From contig DJRP01000006.1 in the NCBI GenBank assembly GCA_002437815.1, positions 1 through 64,000 of the forward strand: a stretch of 64,000 nucleotides of DNA, written 5' to 3'. The notes under the pieces are model-generated. The model was not told where the DNA came from. It did not search any database and worked only from the letters and a program-made list of their open reading frames with translations. This DNA comes from Collinsella sp. UBA6357. GTDB taxonomy: Bacteria > Actinomycetota > Coriobacteriia > Coriobacteriales > Coriobacteriaceae. Within the stretch, counting starts at the first letter, position 1; every line of letters starts with the position of its first letter. Positions 8,288 through 17,212 of this stretch are shown here, in pieces. A program made the position numbers and the translations under genes.

Positions 8288-11047
8288 CTACGCGAGCTTC
8301 TGAGCACCGCCGTTGGAGCGGATCTTTGCCTGCGCGGCCGCGAGGCGGGCGATAGGCACGCGGTACGGCGAGCAGGAAACGTAGTCGAGGCCGAGGTCGT
8401 AGTACATCTGGATGGAGTCCGGATCGCCGCCGGTCTCGCCGCAGACGCCGCAGATAATCTTCTCGTTGGCCTTGTGGCCGCCCTCGACGCCAAGCTTGAC
8501 GAGCTTCGCGATACCGGCGTCGAGCGTCTCGAACGGGTTGGTCTTCAGGATCTTCTTGGAGAGGTACTGCGGGATGAACGCGCTCTCGACGTCGTCGCGC
8601 GAGAAGCCGAAGCTCATCTGGGTCAGGTCGTTCGTGCCGAAGGAGAAGAAGTCGGCGTACTCACCGATCTCGTCGGCGGTCACGGCTGCGCGCGGGATCT
8701 CGATCATGCAACCGACGGGGATGTTCAGGTCGACGCCGGTCTGGTCGGACACGGCCTTGATGACGGACTCGATCTGCTCGCGAACCACCTTGAGCTCGTC
8801 GACCGTGGATACCAGCGGCACCATGATCTCGGGCTTGGGGTCGAAGCCGCGCTTCTTGAGGTGGGCAGCGGCGCTCGCGATGGCGCGGACCTGCATCTCG
8901 GTCAGCTCAGGATAGATGATGCCCAGGCGGCAACCGCGCAGGCCGAGCATCGGGTTGGCCTCCTGGAAGGAGTCCAGGCGGGCGAGCATGTCGCGACGGG
9001 CCTTGAGCTGGATATCGGACTCACCGCGGGCCTCGGCATGCGCGAGCTCGACAGCATAATCGCGCGGGTTGTCGAGGAACTCGTGCAGAGGCGGGTCGAG
9101 CAGGCGGACGATGACGGTCTTGCCGTCCATCTCCTTGAACATGCCAAGGAAGTCGTCGGTCTGGACCTTGAGGAGCTGACCGAGGGCCTGCTGCTTGGCG
9201 CCGGTTCGCTCAGCAAGGATGAACGACTGGATAATCTCTTTGCGATCGCCCAGGAACATGTGCTCGGTGCGATCGAGGCCGATGCCCTCGGCACCGAACT
9301 CGCGGGAAAGCTTGGCGTCCTCGGGGTTGTCCGCATTGGCACGAACGCCGATGTTGCGGCCGCGGGAGGCGTCCTCGCGAATCTCGTCGGCCCACTCGAG
9401 GATGGTCTCGAGGTCGCCGGTGAGCTCGGGGCGTACCAGGGGCACGGCGCCCTGGATGACGTCGCCGGTCGTGCCGTTGATGGAGATGATGTCCCCCTCG
9501 TGCAGCACGACGTCGGTACCGGTGACGGTGACCTCCTTGTGCTTGGCGTCGATCTTCAGCGCCTCGGCGCCGCAGACGCAGGGGGCGCCCATGCCACGGG
9601 CGATGACGGCCGCGTGTGAGGTCTTTCCACCGTGGGAGGTGAGGATGCCCTCAGCGGCGACCATACCCTTGAGGTCGTCGGGCGTGGTCTCCCAACGCAC
9701 GAGGATGCAGGGCTTGTCGCGCATGGAGCAGTCGACGGCGTCCTCGGCGGAGAAGACGACCTGGCCCACCGCCGCGCCCGGGGAGGCGTTCATGCCCTTG
9801 GTCAGGACCTTGAAGTCGGCCTTGGGGTCGAACTGCGGGTGGAGGAGCTGATCGAGCTGCTCGGGGGCCACGCGCATGACGGCCTCCTCCTTGGAGATGG
9901 CGCCCTCGGCCTCGAACTGCATGGCGATCGCGAGCGCCGCCATGGCGGTACGCTTGCCAACGCGGGTCTGGAGCATCCAGAGCTTGCCCTGCTCGATGGT
10001 GAACTCGATGTCCATCATGTCGCGGTAGTGCTCCTCGAGCTTGACGAAGATCTCGTCGAGCTGCTTGCCGGCCTCCTCGAGGCCGGGGAGGGTCTTGAGG
10101 TCGGCGATCGGCTCGGTGTTGCGGATGCCGGCCACGACGTCCTCGCCCTGGGCGTTCACGAGGAAGTCGCCGTAGAACTCCTTGGTGCCGTCGGCGGGGT
10201 TGCGGGTGAACGCGACGCCGGTGGCGGAGGTGTCGCCCTTGTTGCCAAAGACCATGACCTGGACGTTCACGGCGGTGCCGAGGTCGTCGGAGATCTTGTT
10301 CTGCTTGCGGTAGATGATGGCGCGCTCGTTCATCCAGCTGCCGAAGACGGCCTCGATGGCGAGGCGGAGCTGCAGCTTGGGGTCCTGCGGGAAAGCGGCA
10401 CGACCGTCGTCGCCGGTGACCTCGGGGTGAGCCTGGGAGTCGACGTTCACGGCGAAGATCTGCTTGAAGGTCTCGGTGAGGGCCTTCAGGTCCTCGGCAT
10501 CGAGCTCGGTGTCGAGCTTCACGCCCCTCTCGGCCTTCTTCTCGTTGATTGCGTCCTCGAAGAGATCACCGTCGACGCCCATGACGACGTTCGAGAACAT
10601 CTGGACGAAACGACGATAGGAATCCCATGCAAAGCGCTCGTTGCCCGTCTGCTTGATGAGGCCCTGGACGGAGATGTCGTTCAGGCCGAGGTTGAGGACG
10701 GTGTCCATCATGCCGGGCATGGAAAACGGAGCGCCCGAGCGAACGGACACGAGCAGAGGATCGTTGGCATCGCCGAGCTTCTTGCCGCAACGGACCTCGA
10801 GATCGGCCTCGGCGGCCGCAATCTGGTCGAGTGCGCCCGCAGGCCAGACGTTGCCGGCGCCGGAGTAGGCGACGCAGGTCTGGCACGTAATGGTAAAGCC
10901 GCCGGGAACGGGCAGGCCGATACGGCTCATCTCGGCAAGGTTGGCGCCCTTGCCGCCCAGGATAAAGTTCATAGACTTATCGCCCTCGGTGACACAAGCC
11001 CCCTGGGCATCGGTTCCAAAGCGGTAGACCCTTTTTTGATCGCTCAC
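8288..11047 (-). CDS. ppdK: pyruvate, phosphate dikinase
   Basis: Interconverts pyruvate, ATP and phosphate with phosphoenolpyruvate, AMP and pyrophosphate, allowing PPi-linked glycolysis or gluconeogenesis in anaerobes. It is 919 residues from a GTG at 11047 (AAGGGG upstream). The N-terminal nucleotide-binding domain is seen in GGKGANLAEM and GGFTITCQTC, the central phosphohistidine domain in GGKTSHAAVIARGMGAP, and the C-terminal PEP/pyruvate TIM barrel in EGIGLDRTEHMF, GLRGCRLGI and FSFGTNDLTQM. The Thr of TSH is the residue modified by PdrP, whose gene is directly upstream. The leader carries two hairpins. Confidence 0.98.
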   Translation of the reverse strand: MSDQKRVYRFGTDAQGACVTEGDKSMNFILGGKGANLAEMSRIGLPVPGGFTITCQTCVAYSGAGNVWPAGALDQIAAAEADLEVRCGKKLGDANDPLLVSVRSGAPFSMPGMMDTVLNLGLNDISVQGLIKQTGNERFAWDSYRRFVQMFSNVVMGVDGDLFEDAINEKKAERGVKLDTELDAEDLKALTETFKQIFAVNVDSQAHPEVTGDDGRAAFPQDPKLQLRLAIEAVFGSWMNERAIIYRKQNKISDDLGTAVNVQVMVFGNKGDTSATGVAFTRNPADGTKEFYGDFLVNAQGEDVVAGIRNTEPIADLKTLPGLEEAGKQLDEIFVKLEEHYRDMMDIEFTIEQGKLWMLQTRVGKRTAMAALAIAMQFEAEGAISKEEAVMRVAPEQLDQLLHPQFDPKADFKVLTKGMNASPGAAVGQVVFSAEDAVDCSMRDKPCILVRWETTPDDLKGMVAAEGILTSHGGKTSHAAVIARGMGAPCVCGAEALKIDAKHKEVTVTGTDVVLHEGDIISINGTTGDVIQGAVPLVRPELTGDLETILEWADEIREDASRGRNIGVRANADNPEDAKLSREFGAEGIGLDRTEHMFLGDRKEIIQSFILAERTGAKQQALGQLLKVQTDDFLGMFKEMDGKTVIVRLLDPPLHEFLDNPRDYAVELAHAEARGESDIQLKARRDMLARLDSFQEANPMLGLRGCRLGIIYPELTEMQVRAIASAAAHLKKRGFDPKPEIMVPLVSTVDELKVVREQIESVIKAVSDQTGVDLNIPVGCMIEIPRAAVTADEIGEYADFFSFGTNDLTQMSFGFSRDDVESAFIPQYLSKKILKTNPFETLDAGIAKLVKLGVEGGHKANEKIICGVCGETGGDPDSIQMYYDLGLDYVSCSPYRVPIARLAAAQAKIRSNGGAQKLA

Positions 11048-11062
11048 GATACATCCCCTTCC

Positions 11063-11127
11063 GGCGCCAGGCGCCAAGACCGTGGTAACGAAACGCCCGC
11101 CGGTCGGCGGGCTGTGTGGGTACTATA
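11063..11127 (-). promoter_or_regulatory. ppdK promoter -10 and structured leader
   Basis: Minus-strand TATAGT (11122-11127) would start transcription near 11115. The transcript then folds at once into GCCCGCC-gacc-GGCGGGC (11095-11112) and later into GGCGCC-T-GGCGCC (11063-11075), immediately before the AAGGGG ribosome-binding site of ppdK. No convincing -35 is seen. The hairpins may protect the 5-prime end or set translation; no known riboswitch is recognised. Confidence 0.45.
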
Positions 11128-11277
11128 CGGCGAGTGATATATCAGTTTACGCAAAGGATGCGAGCATAGGTGAGCGTGCTAAAACTGGCGGTAAACGGTA
11201 GGTAAAGGTGATAAAACTATGGAGTGTCAGATAAATCGTTTCACCAGCTCAACCACTGCAAAAACGTTTTACCTACA

Positions 11278-11357
11278 AATTTAGGACGGGGTTGAATGTA
11301 GCAAAATTTGCTCAGTGGGATCGTGAGATCATGCGAAAATCAGGCCCGTCCTAAATT
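11278..11357. repeat. inverted pair of the TTTAGGACGGGGTC motif (copies 1 and 2)
   Basis: Copy 1 (plus, 11278-11294) and copy 2 (minus, 11345-11357) form perfect 13-bp inverted arms, AATTTAGGACGGG and CCCGTCCTAAATT, separated by 54 bases that include GCAAAATTTGC. Copy 2 lies inside the pdrP coding region and encodes its C-terminal Asn-Leu-Gly-Arg. The layout resembles a REPIN (two inverted repeats with a spacer). Confidence 0.7.
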
Positions 11358-12203
11358 GTGCAGGCGGGCGGCTTGGATAGTGGTGAGATGATCGATGATC
11401 TCGGCCGCGCTTTCCTCGATGGCTTTGCCGTCGGTGCGCACCACAAAGCAACCCAGGCGCTTCATGAGAGCGCGAGCCTCCTTGAGCTCATCGGCCACGC
11501 TCTCGGGTGCCGCATAGGTACCGGCGACGGCGCGCGCATAATCGTCGCCCAGACGGCTATCGCGAATCTCGCTGATCACGTCGACGGTAGAGATAAGCCC
11601 AAACAGACGCATGGGATCCACCTCGAAAAGGGACCGCGGCGGCTCCATGCCACGAGCCAAGGGGATATTGGCAACCTTATAGCCCTGAAAGGCCAAATAC
11701 ATCGATAAGGGCGTTTTTGAGGTGCGCGAAACGCCCAAGAGTACGATATCGGCACCCGAAAGGTCATCGCAGCCGCGACCGTCATCATGCTCCACAAAGT
11801 ATTCCATCGCCTCGATGCGATGGAAATAACGCTCATCGGTCTTATGGATCGCACCGGCAACACCATGCGGCGCCTGACCGATAAGCGATGAGAGGACCGC
11901 CAACGTGGGGCCGATCAGATCTACCGCGCGGATATGAAGACTGCTCAGATACTCGAGCACGCGAGCGCGCAAGACAGGGTCGACGATCGTGTGGAACACA
12001 GCGATATCGCGATGATCGGCGTCCACGCGCGGATCGATAAAGCGTCTGACCTGCTCAACATCCTCCACCTTGGGAAGACGCAGCAACCGAAAGGCCCCTT
12101 CATCAAATTGCCCGGCCGCCGCCAACACCACCTCGCAAGCAGTATCACCGAGCGAATCGGAGATGACGATGACGGTGGGCTGGACAGCGACCGGGCAATC
12201 CAT
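11340..12203 (-). CDS. pdrP: pyruvate, phosphate dikinase regulatory protein (DUF299 kinase/pyrophosphorylase)
   Basis: Bifunctional regulator that inactivates PPDK by ADP-dependent phosphorylation of the active-site Thr and reactivates it by phosphorolysis. It is 287 residues from the ATG at 12203, chosen because GGAGG stands five bases upstream. The family features are visible: ISDSLGDTA at the N-terminus, the AVFHTIVDP segment, and the P-loop-like LLGVSRTSKTPLSMYLA. The target gene ppdK follows after about 290 bases. The last residues (NLGRA) are encoded by a copy of the dispersed motif, and a third copy lies just upstream of the start, so the gene is bracketed by repeats. Confidence 0.95.
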   Translation of the reverse strand: MDCPVAVQPTVIVISDSLGDTACEVVLAAAGQFDEGAFRLLRLPKVEDVEQVRRFIDPRVDADHRDIAVFHTIVDPVLRARVLEYLSSLHIRAVDLIGPTLAVLSSLIGQAPHGVAGAIHKTDERYFHRIEAMEYFVEHDDGRGCDDLSGADIVLLGVSRTSKTPLSMYLAFQGYKVANIPLARGMEPPRSLFEVDPMRLFGLISTVDVISEIRDSRLGDDYARAVAGTYAAPESVADELKEARALMKRLGCFVVRTDGKAIEESAAEIIDHLTTIQAARLHNLGRA

Positions 12204-12231
12204 GACGACCTCCAAGGCGACCCCGTGCCTC

Positions 12232-12247
12232 AAATTAGGACGGGGTC
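12232..12247 (+). repeat. dispersed motif copy 3 (between glyS and pdrP)
   Basis: AAATTAGGACGGGGTC, followed by AAATTTAGCAAA. Copies 1 and 4 show a similar AGCAAA downstream, so the repeated unit may be longer than the 14-base core. It fills much of the 65-base gap between the glyS stop and the pdrP start. Confidence 0.65.
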
Positions 12248-12268
12248 AAATTTAGCAAAGGGCCGACG

Positions 12269-14365
12269 TTATTTCTTGCGGGCGAGCTCGCCGATATTGG
12301 CAACGCCCGAGAACACGGCCTCGAAACGGTTAAGCAGCTTAAGACGATTATCACGCAGCTGCTCGTCCTTATCCATAACCATGACCTCGTCGAAGAAACG
12401 GTCGATCGGAGCGCGCAGGGCGGCAAGAGCGGCAAAGGCAGCCGGATAGTCCTGACCGGCCAGGGCGTTGTCGACTGCGATCTGCGCCGCATCGGTAGCC
12501 TCGAGCAGGGCGACCTCGGCCTCGCCCATCAAGGCGCGGTCACAATCGACGCCCAGCTCGGGCTGAGCGATATGGGCGGCACGCGCATAGGCCGTGGCTA
12601 GGTTGTCGAAGGTCTCGGCATCGTTCTTGCGAGCCTCGTCGAGCGCAGCGCAGCGAGCAAAGAAGACGGTCGGATCGATCACGTGCACGGCGGAAACCGC
12701 AGCGACGGTATCGGCCGGAACCTTCTCGTCGCGAGCCATGCTCACCAGGCGGCCATGGAAGAACTCGCGGATCTGCTCGGAGACGGCCGCCGCGTCGAAC
12801 TCGATTCCCTGCTCCGCGTAGAGCGAAAGCGCCTCGTCGATCAGCGACGTGGGGTCGACATGCAGGCGGTCACGCAGGATATTGATGATGCCGATGGCGG
12901 CACGACGCAGCGCATAGGGGTCGGAAGAACCGGTCGGCGGCTCACCGATGGCAAAGATGCCCGCGATGGTGTCGAGCTTGTCGGCACAGGCTACGATACA
13001 GCCGGCCGTACCCTCGGGCAGCTCATCACCGGCAAAACGCGGACGATAGTGGTCGCGGATAGCGTGAGCGACCTCTTCAGTCTCCCCCATCGCAGCCGCG
13101 TAGTAGCCGCCCATCACACCCTGCTGGCTCGTGAACTCGACCACGGCGTTCGAAACCAGGTCGGCCTTGCACAGGTGCGCGGCGCGCGCCGCGTCGGCCG
13201 CCATCTGGGCGCCGTAGCGGGCCTCGCGCGCAATGGCCAACGCGAGCTGCTCGATGCGCTCGGACTTGGCAAGCACGCTGCCGAGCTTCTCCTGGAAGGC
13301 AACCTTGGCCAGACGCTCGCGGAACTCATCGAGAGAGACCTTCAGATCTTCCTCATAGAAGAACTTGGCGTCGTCCAGGCGGGCGCGCACGACGCGCTCG
13401 TTGCCATCGATCACGCGCTCGGCGTTCTCGGGCTTGGAGTTGGAGACGACCACGAACTCGCGGGTAAGGTTGCCCTCTCCGTCGTAGATCGGGAAATAGC
13501 GCTGGTTGGTGAGCATCGATTCGCAGATGATCTCATGCGGCACCTTGAGGAACTCCTCATCGAACGTACCCACGAGCACTGTCGGCCACTCACAGAGGTT
13601 GATGACCTCCTCGAAGACCTTCTTGGGGGTGTCGACGTGACAACCGGGACGGGCAGCCTCGACCTCGGCGATGCCGGCAAGGATCTTCTCGCGACGACGC
13701 TCGGCGGACAGCACGCCGGCGTCCTCGAGCACCTGCTCGTAGGACGCGGGGTTGGCCACCACATGATCGCCGGGACCCAGCACGCGATGGCCGCGCGTGG
13801 TGTTGCCGCTCGCGACGTCGGCAAAGCTGACCGGCACCACGTCCTCGCCCAGCAGGCAGCAGATCCAGCGAACCGGGCGCACAAAGGTGGCATGCTCGTG
13901 ACCCCAGCGCTGGCTGCGGTAGTTGGGCCACTGCAGCCCCGCGATGGTCTTCTCGCACAGGGCGCTCAGGATGGGAGTAGCCGGAGCCGAGGGAATATTC
14001 TTCTCGGCGAAAACGTACTCGCGACCGTCGGTGTCCTCGCGACGGATCAGCTCATCGGCCGGCACGCCGCACTTGCGGGCAAAACCCTGGGCGGCCTTGG
14101 TGGCGTTGCCCTCGGCATCGAAAGCGATGTTAGCCGCGGGACCGCGCTTGACCTCGTGGACCTCGTCGGTGGCGACGGCAACGTCGGCGACGAGCGCCGC
14201 CAGGCGGCGAGGGCTCGAAATCACACGAACGGCGCCATGGTTCAGGCCGGCCTCATCAAGACCCTTGGCGATCATGGTGCCGAGCTGCTTGACGGCATTG
14301 TTGAGCGGCGCGGAGGGCATCTCCTCGGTGCCGATCTCGAACAGGAAATCTTTGGTCTCAGCCAT
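12269..14365 (-). CDS. glyS: glycine-tRNA ligase beta subunit
   Basis: Beta subunit of the heterotetrameric bacterial glycyl-tRNA synthetase, which carries tRNA recognition and an HD-like domain. It is 698 residues, a normal length, starting MAETKDFLFEIGTEEMPSAP, with RGPAANIAFDAEGNATKAAQGFARK, a central YYAAAMGE region and a C-terminal anticodon-binding-like DALR domain. It starts two bases after glyQ, so the subunits are co-translated. No T-box leader precedes the pair. Confidence 0.97.
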   Translation of the reverse strand: MAETKDFLFEIGTEEMPSAPLNNAVKQLGTMIAKGLDEAGLNHGAVRVISSPRRLAALVADVAVATDEVHEVKRGPAANIAFDAEGNATKAAQGFARKCGVPADELIRREDTDGREYVFAEKNIPSAPATPILSALCEKTIAGLQWPNYRSQRWGHEHATFVRPVRWICCLLGEDVVPVSFADVASGNTTRGHRVLGPGDHVVANPASYEQVLEDAGVLSAERRREKILAGIAEVEAARPGCHVDTPKKVFEEVINLCEWPTVLVGTFDEEFLKVPHEIICESMLTNQRYFPIYDGEGNLTREFVVVSNSKPENAERVIDGNERVVRARLDDAKFFYEEDLKVSLDEFRERLAKVAFQEKLGSVLAKSERIEQLALAIAREARYGAQMAADAARAAHLCKADLVSNAVVEFTSQQGVMGGYYAAAMGETEEVAHAIRDHYRPRFAGDELPEGTAGCIVACADKLDTIAGIFAIGEPPTGSSDPYALRRAAIGIINILRDRLHVDPTSLIDEALSLYAEQGIEFDAAAVSEQIREFFHGRLVSMARDEKVPADTVAAVSAVHVIDPTVFFARCAALDEARKNDAETFDNLATAYARAAHIAQPELGVDCDRALMGEAEVALLEATDAAQIAVDNALAGQDYPAAFAALAALRAPIDRFFDEVMVMDKDEQLRDNRLKLLNRFEAVFSGVANIGELARKK

Positions 14366-14367
14366 TC

Positions 14368-15279
14368 TTAGGCCACCTCGCCTTCCTGGGACTCATCGTT
14401 GGTTTCGCCGGCAACCTCCGCCAGATAGGCCTCGCAGCAGGCCTTGGCGACGGCGCGGACGCGCAGGATGTAGTTGGCGCGCTCGACTGCGGAAAGCGCT
14501 CCGCGCGCATCGAGCAGGTTGAAGGCATGGCTGCACTTCATGACGCAGTCATACGCCGGCAGCGGCAGCTTGGCCTCAAGGCAGGAGTGGCACTCGGCCT
14601 CATAGTCGTCGAACTTCTGGCGCATCATCTCGACGTTGGCGACCTCGAAGTTGTAGGCGCTGAACTCGCGCTCGTTCTCGAGGAACACGTCGCCATAGGT
14701 CATGGGCGTGCCGTCGGGCAGATAGCTCCACACCAGGTCATAGACCGAGTTGACGCCCTGCGCGTACATGGCGATGCGCTCCAGGCCGTAGGTGATCTCG
14801 ACGGGAACGGGGTCGACCTCGATGCCACCGACCTGCTGGAAGTAGGTGAACTGGGTGACCTCCATACCGTTGAGCCAGACCTCCCAGCCAAGGCCCCAGG
14901 CGCCCAGCGTAGGGCTCTCCCAGTCGTCCTCGACAAAGCGGACGTCGTGATCGTTGGGGTCGAGGCCGATGGCGGCAAGCGAACCCAGATAGAGCTCCTG
15001 AGCGTTGACCGGAGACGGCTTGATCAACACCTGGAACTGGTAGTAATGCTGCATGCGGTTGGGATTCTCGCCGTAACGGCCGTCGGCGGGACGGCGGCAG
15101 GGCTGCGCATAGCAGGTGCGCCACTCGGCGGGACCGAGCGAGCGCAGGGTCGTGGCGGTATGGAACGTGCCGGCACCGACCTCGGAATCGTAGGGCTGCA
15201 TGATGACGCAGCCCTGCTCGCCCCAGTACTGCTGGAGGCGCAGGATGATGTCTTGGAAGGAAAGCGATGAAGCGTTCAT
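14368..15279 (-). CDS. glyQ: glycine-tRNA ligase alpha subunit
   Basis: Catalytic class II subunit that activates glycine. The 303-residue protein has the family-specific WGEQGCVIMQPYDSEVGAGT near the N-terminus, then AEWRTCYAQPCRRPADGRYGENPNR and the GLERIAMY class II motif. It is 54 bases from lepB and may be a continuation of the rpsP operon or have its own start: TATAGT lies in the gap on the minus strand, without a clear -35. Confidence 0.98.
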   Translation of the reverse strand: MNASSLSFQDIILRLQQYWGEQGCVIMQPYDSEVGAGTFHTATTLRSLGPAEWRTCYAQPCRRPADGRYGENPNRMQHYYQFQVLIKPSPVNAQELYLGSLAAIGLDPNDHDVRFVEDDWESPTLGAWGLGWEVWLNGMEVTQFTYFQQVGGIEVDPVPVEITYGLERIAMYAQGVNSVYDLVWSYLPDGTPMTYGDVFLENEREFSAYNFEVANVEMMRQKFDDYEAECHSCLEAKLPLPAYDCVMKCSHAFNLLDARGALSAVERANYILRVRAVAKACCEAYLAEVAGETNDESQEGEVA

Positions 15280-15333
15280 GCCTCTAATATCCCCTCGTCG
15301 ATGGAATCGGTCGAATAGGTACTATAACGGTTT

Positions 15334-15897
15334 TCACTCAATGGTGCCGATACGGTTGAGCGGCCAATAGCGCACGAGCGCCACGGCGATGATCTGGTCC
15401 TGCGAAACCGGGCCGAAGTAACGCGAGTCCGCTGAATTCTCGCGGTTGTCGCCCATCATCCACACGTAACCATCCGGAACGGTGTAGGGATAGCTCACCT
15501 CGACGCCCGGTGCCTGAACGCCCAGAGGATAGCTCGCTCCCTGGGTGTAGGTCTCGTCAAGCGCTTGGCCATCGACGAGCACGCGGCCATCTTGCAAGTC
15601 AACGGTCTGGCCCGCGGTTGCTATCACGCGCTTGACCAGCACATCGTGTTCGGAGGAGGCATCGGGGTTATGGAAGACCACGATATCGCCCGCCTTGACG
15701 GGCTGACCCAGCTCGACGGTCACCTTCTGGGCCAGGATCTGGTCACCGATCTCGATCGTCGACTCCATGGAACCGGTGGGCACCACGAAGGGTTCGATCA
15801 CAAAGGTGCGGATAAGAAAGGTCGCGGCAAGGGCGATGACGACGATCAACACCCATTCCAGGGCATTGCGAACGAATGAATTTTGAGATGGGGCCAT
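15334..15897 (-). CDS. lepB: signal peptidase I
   Basis: Membrane serine protease that removes signal peptides from secreted proteins. It is 187 residues long, with one N-terminal transmembrane segment (about 12-32), the catalytic Ser43 in PTGSMEST, the catalytic Lys89 in LVKRVIA and the C-terminal GDNRENSADSR box. GGGGGAG precedes the ATG. It follows trmD by two bases at the end of the rpsP-khpA-rimM-trmD block. Confidence 0.96.
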   Translation of the reverse strand: MAPSQNSFVRNALEWVLIVVIALAATFLIRTFVIEPFVVPTGSMESTIEIGDQILAQKVTVELGQPVKAGDIVVFHNPDASSEHDVLVKRVIATAGQTVDLQDGRVLVDGQALDETYTQGASYPLGVQAPGVEVSYPYTVPDGYVWMMGDNRENSADSRYFGPVSQDQIIAVALVRYWPLNRIGTIE

Positions 15898-15899
15898 GG

Positions 15900-16673
15900 C
15901 TACTCCCCCTCGGTCGAAACGCGTGCGGACGTGGCGGCATCATCGAGGATCTGCTGCGCATAAGCACGCTCCTCGGGCGTGAGACGCGCCGACTCGATCA
16001 GATCGGGTCGCCATCGGCACGTGCGCTCGATGGCATTCCTCCGGCGCCACGCATCGACTTTGGCATGGTCTCCCGAGGTCAAGACCTCGGGAACGCCTTG
16101 ACCCTCGAATTCGGCGGGGCGCGTGTACTGCGCATACTCGAGCAGCCCGCCGTCCTCGGCCGTCGAGAACGACTCGTCGACGTTGCTCATCTCGTCTCCG
16201 AGCGCACCGGGAATCAGGCGAACCACGGCATCGGCGACCACCATCGCGGGCAGCTCACCACCCGTGAGCACGTAGTCTCCGATCGATAGACGCTCGTCGG
16301 CAAAGGCATAGGCGCGCTCGTCAACGCCCTCGTAGCGGCTGCATACGAACAGCAGCCGCTCGCTTTTGAGCAGACGCTCGGCCACGTGCTGATCGAAGGG
16401 CTCGCCACACGGCGTGAAAAACACGACCGTAGGCTTAGGGCCCTCGGCGGAAATAGAACGAATGGCCTCGGCGATGGGCGGAACCTTCATAAGCATGCCC
16501 TGTCCGCCGCCATAGGGCTCGTCATCGACTGTGCGATGACGGTCATGGGTCCAGTCGCGCAGGTTATACGCTCGGAAATCAAAAAGGCCGGCTTTGCGGG
16601 CGCGGCCTAGGATAGATGTCGACATCACGGGTTCGAACATCTCGGGAAAGACCGACAGGGTCTCGATCAGCAT
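15900..16673 (-). CDS. trmD: tRNA (guanine-37-N1)-methyltransferase
   Basis: SPOUT-family methyltransferase that makes m1G37 next to the anticodon and prevents +1 frameshifting. The 257-residue protein shows IETLSVFPEMFEP at the N-terminus, FFTPCGEPFDQ, CSRYEGVDERA and the trefoil-knot segment SIGDYVLTGGELPAMVV. GGGAGGACCGC precedes the ATG, and the rimM stop lies inside this site. The order rimM-trmD is conserved across bacteria. Confidence 0.98.
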   Translation of the reverse strand: MLIETLSVFPEMFEPVMSTSILGRARKAGLFDFRAYNLRDWTHDRHRTVDDEPYGGGQGMLMKVPPIAEAIRSISAEGPKPTVVFFTPCGEPFDQHVAERLLKSERLLFVCSRYEGVDERAYAFADERLSIGDYVLTGGELPAMVVADAVVRLIPGALGDEMSNVDESFSTAEDGGLLEYAQYTRPAEFEGQGVPEVLTSGDHAKVDAWRRRNAIERTCRWRPDLIESARLTPEERAYAQQILDDAATSARVSTEGE

Positions 16674-16683
16674 GCGGTCCTCC

Positions 16684-17208
16684 CTAGTTATCTTCTGAAT
16701 CGATCAAACCGTCCATACAGTGGACGTGGATAGGGCCATCATCTGGCAGGCCGAGCACGACCTGCTCAATCACGGGAATCAGCACCTCGCCGTGCAAAGA
16801 TCCCTCGACGACCCAGACATCGTTGGCCGGCGTACTCATGACCTCGACGATACGCCCCAGCGAACCGAAGCGATCGTCAACGACCTCGCGGTCCATAAGG
16901 TCGGCATAAGCCGATGTCAGAACGTCGAGCTCGAAATCATTCGTGCTCGCCAGCACATAGCAGCCGACTACATCCTCGGCCGACGTAAGGTCGTCGATGC
17001 CGTCGAACTTGACCAGATCGCCATCACCCGTATCGGTGACCGTCTGCACCGTGCAGAAACGGTCGCGCTTGAGCGCCGGCGGCGTGAGTGCCACGCGCAT
17101 ACCGGGCACTATAAGAGAAGGAAGCCCCCGCAACGGCTGCGCGAGGACCTCCCCCTTCCTACCATGCGGCTTGACCACACGGGCGATGTTTTTGTACCGG
17201 GCTTTCAA
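16684..17208 (-). CDS. rimM: ribosome maturation factor RimM
   Basis: 16S rRNA processing factor that binds S19 and the 30S head. It is 174 residues from a TTG at 17208, chosen because the family N-terminus (IARVVKPHGRKGEV) follows directly and the khpA stop ends four bases upstream; longer frames reach into khpA. It has the RimM N-terminal barrel and a PRC-barrel C-terminal half (FGSLGRIVEVMSTPANDVWVV). The ribosome-binding site is weak (AGGAC), so translation is probably coupled to khpA. Confidence 0.93.
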   Translation of the reverse strand: MKARYKNIARVVKPHGRKGEVLAQPLRGLPSLIVPGMRVALTPPALKRDRFCTVQTVTDTGDGDLVKFDGIDDLTSAEDVVGCYVLASTNDFELDVLTSAYADLMDREVVDDRFGSLGRIVEVMSTPANDVWVVEGSLHGEVLIPVIEQVVLGLPDDGPIHVHCMDGLIDSEDN

Positions 17209-17212
17209 TGTC

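Noticed and set aside
8264..11137. Long plus-strand open frames opposite ppdK (8264-9619 and 9632-11137)
   Set aside because: They mirror the codon pattern of the minus-strand ppdK gene in GC-rich DNA, have Leu/Gly/Ala/Asp-rich translations without domains and no ribosome-binding sites. The same applies to frames opposite glyS (12683-14371) and the P-type ATPase (38418-40241).
11179..11280. Inverted GTAGGTAAA / TTTACCTAC pair upstream of ppdK as an operator
   Set aside because: The arms are only nine bases, widely spaced and in AT-rich sequence; without further copies this is close to chance.
15280..15333. T-box or other riboswitch before glyQ
   Set aside because: The gap is only 54 bases, too short for a T-box, and shows no conserved T-box sequence.
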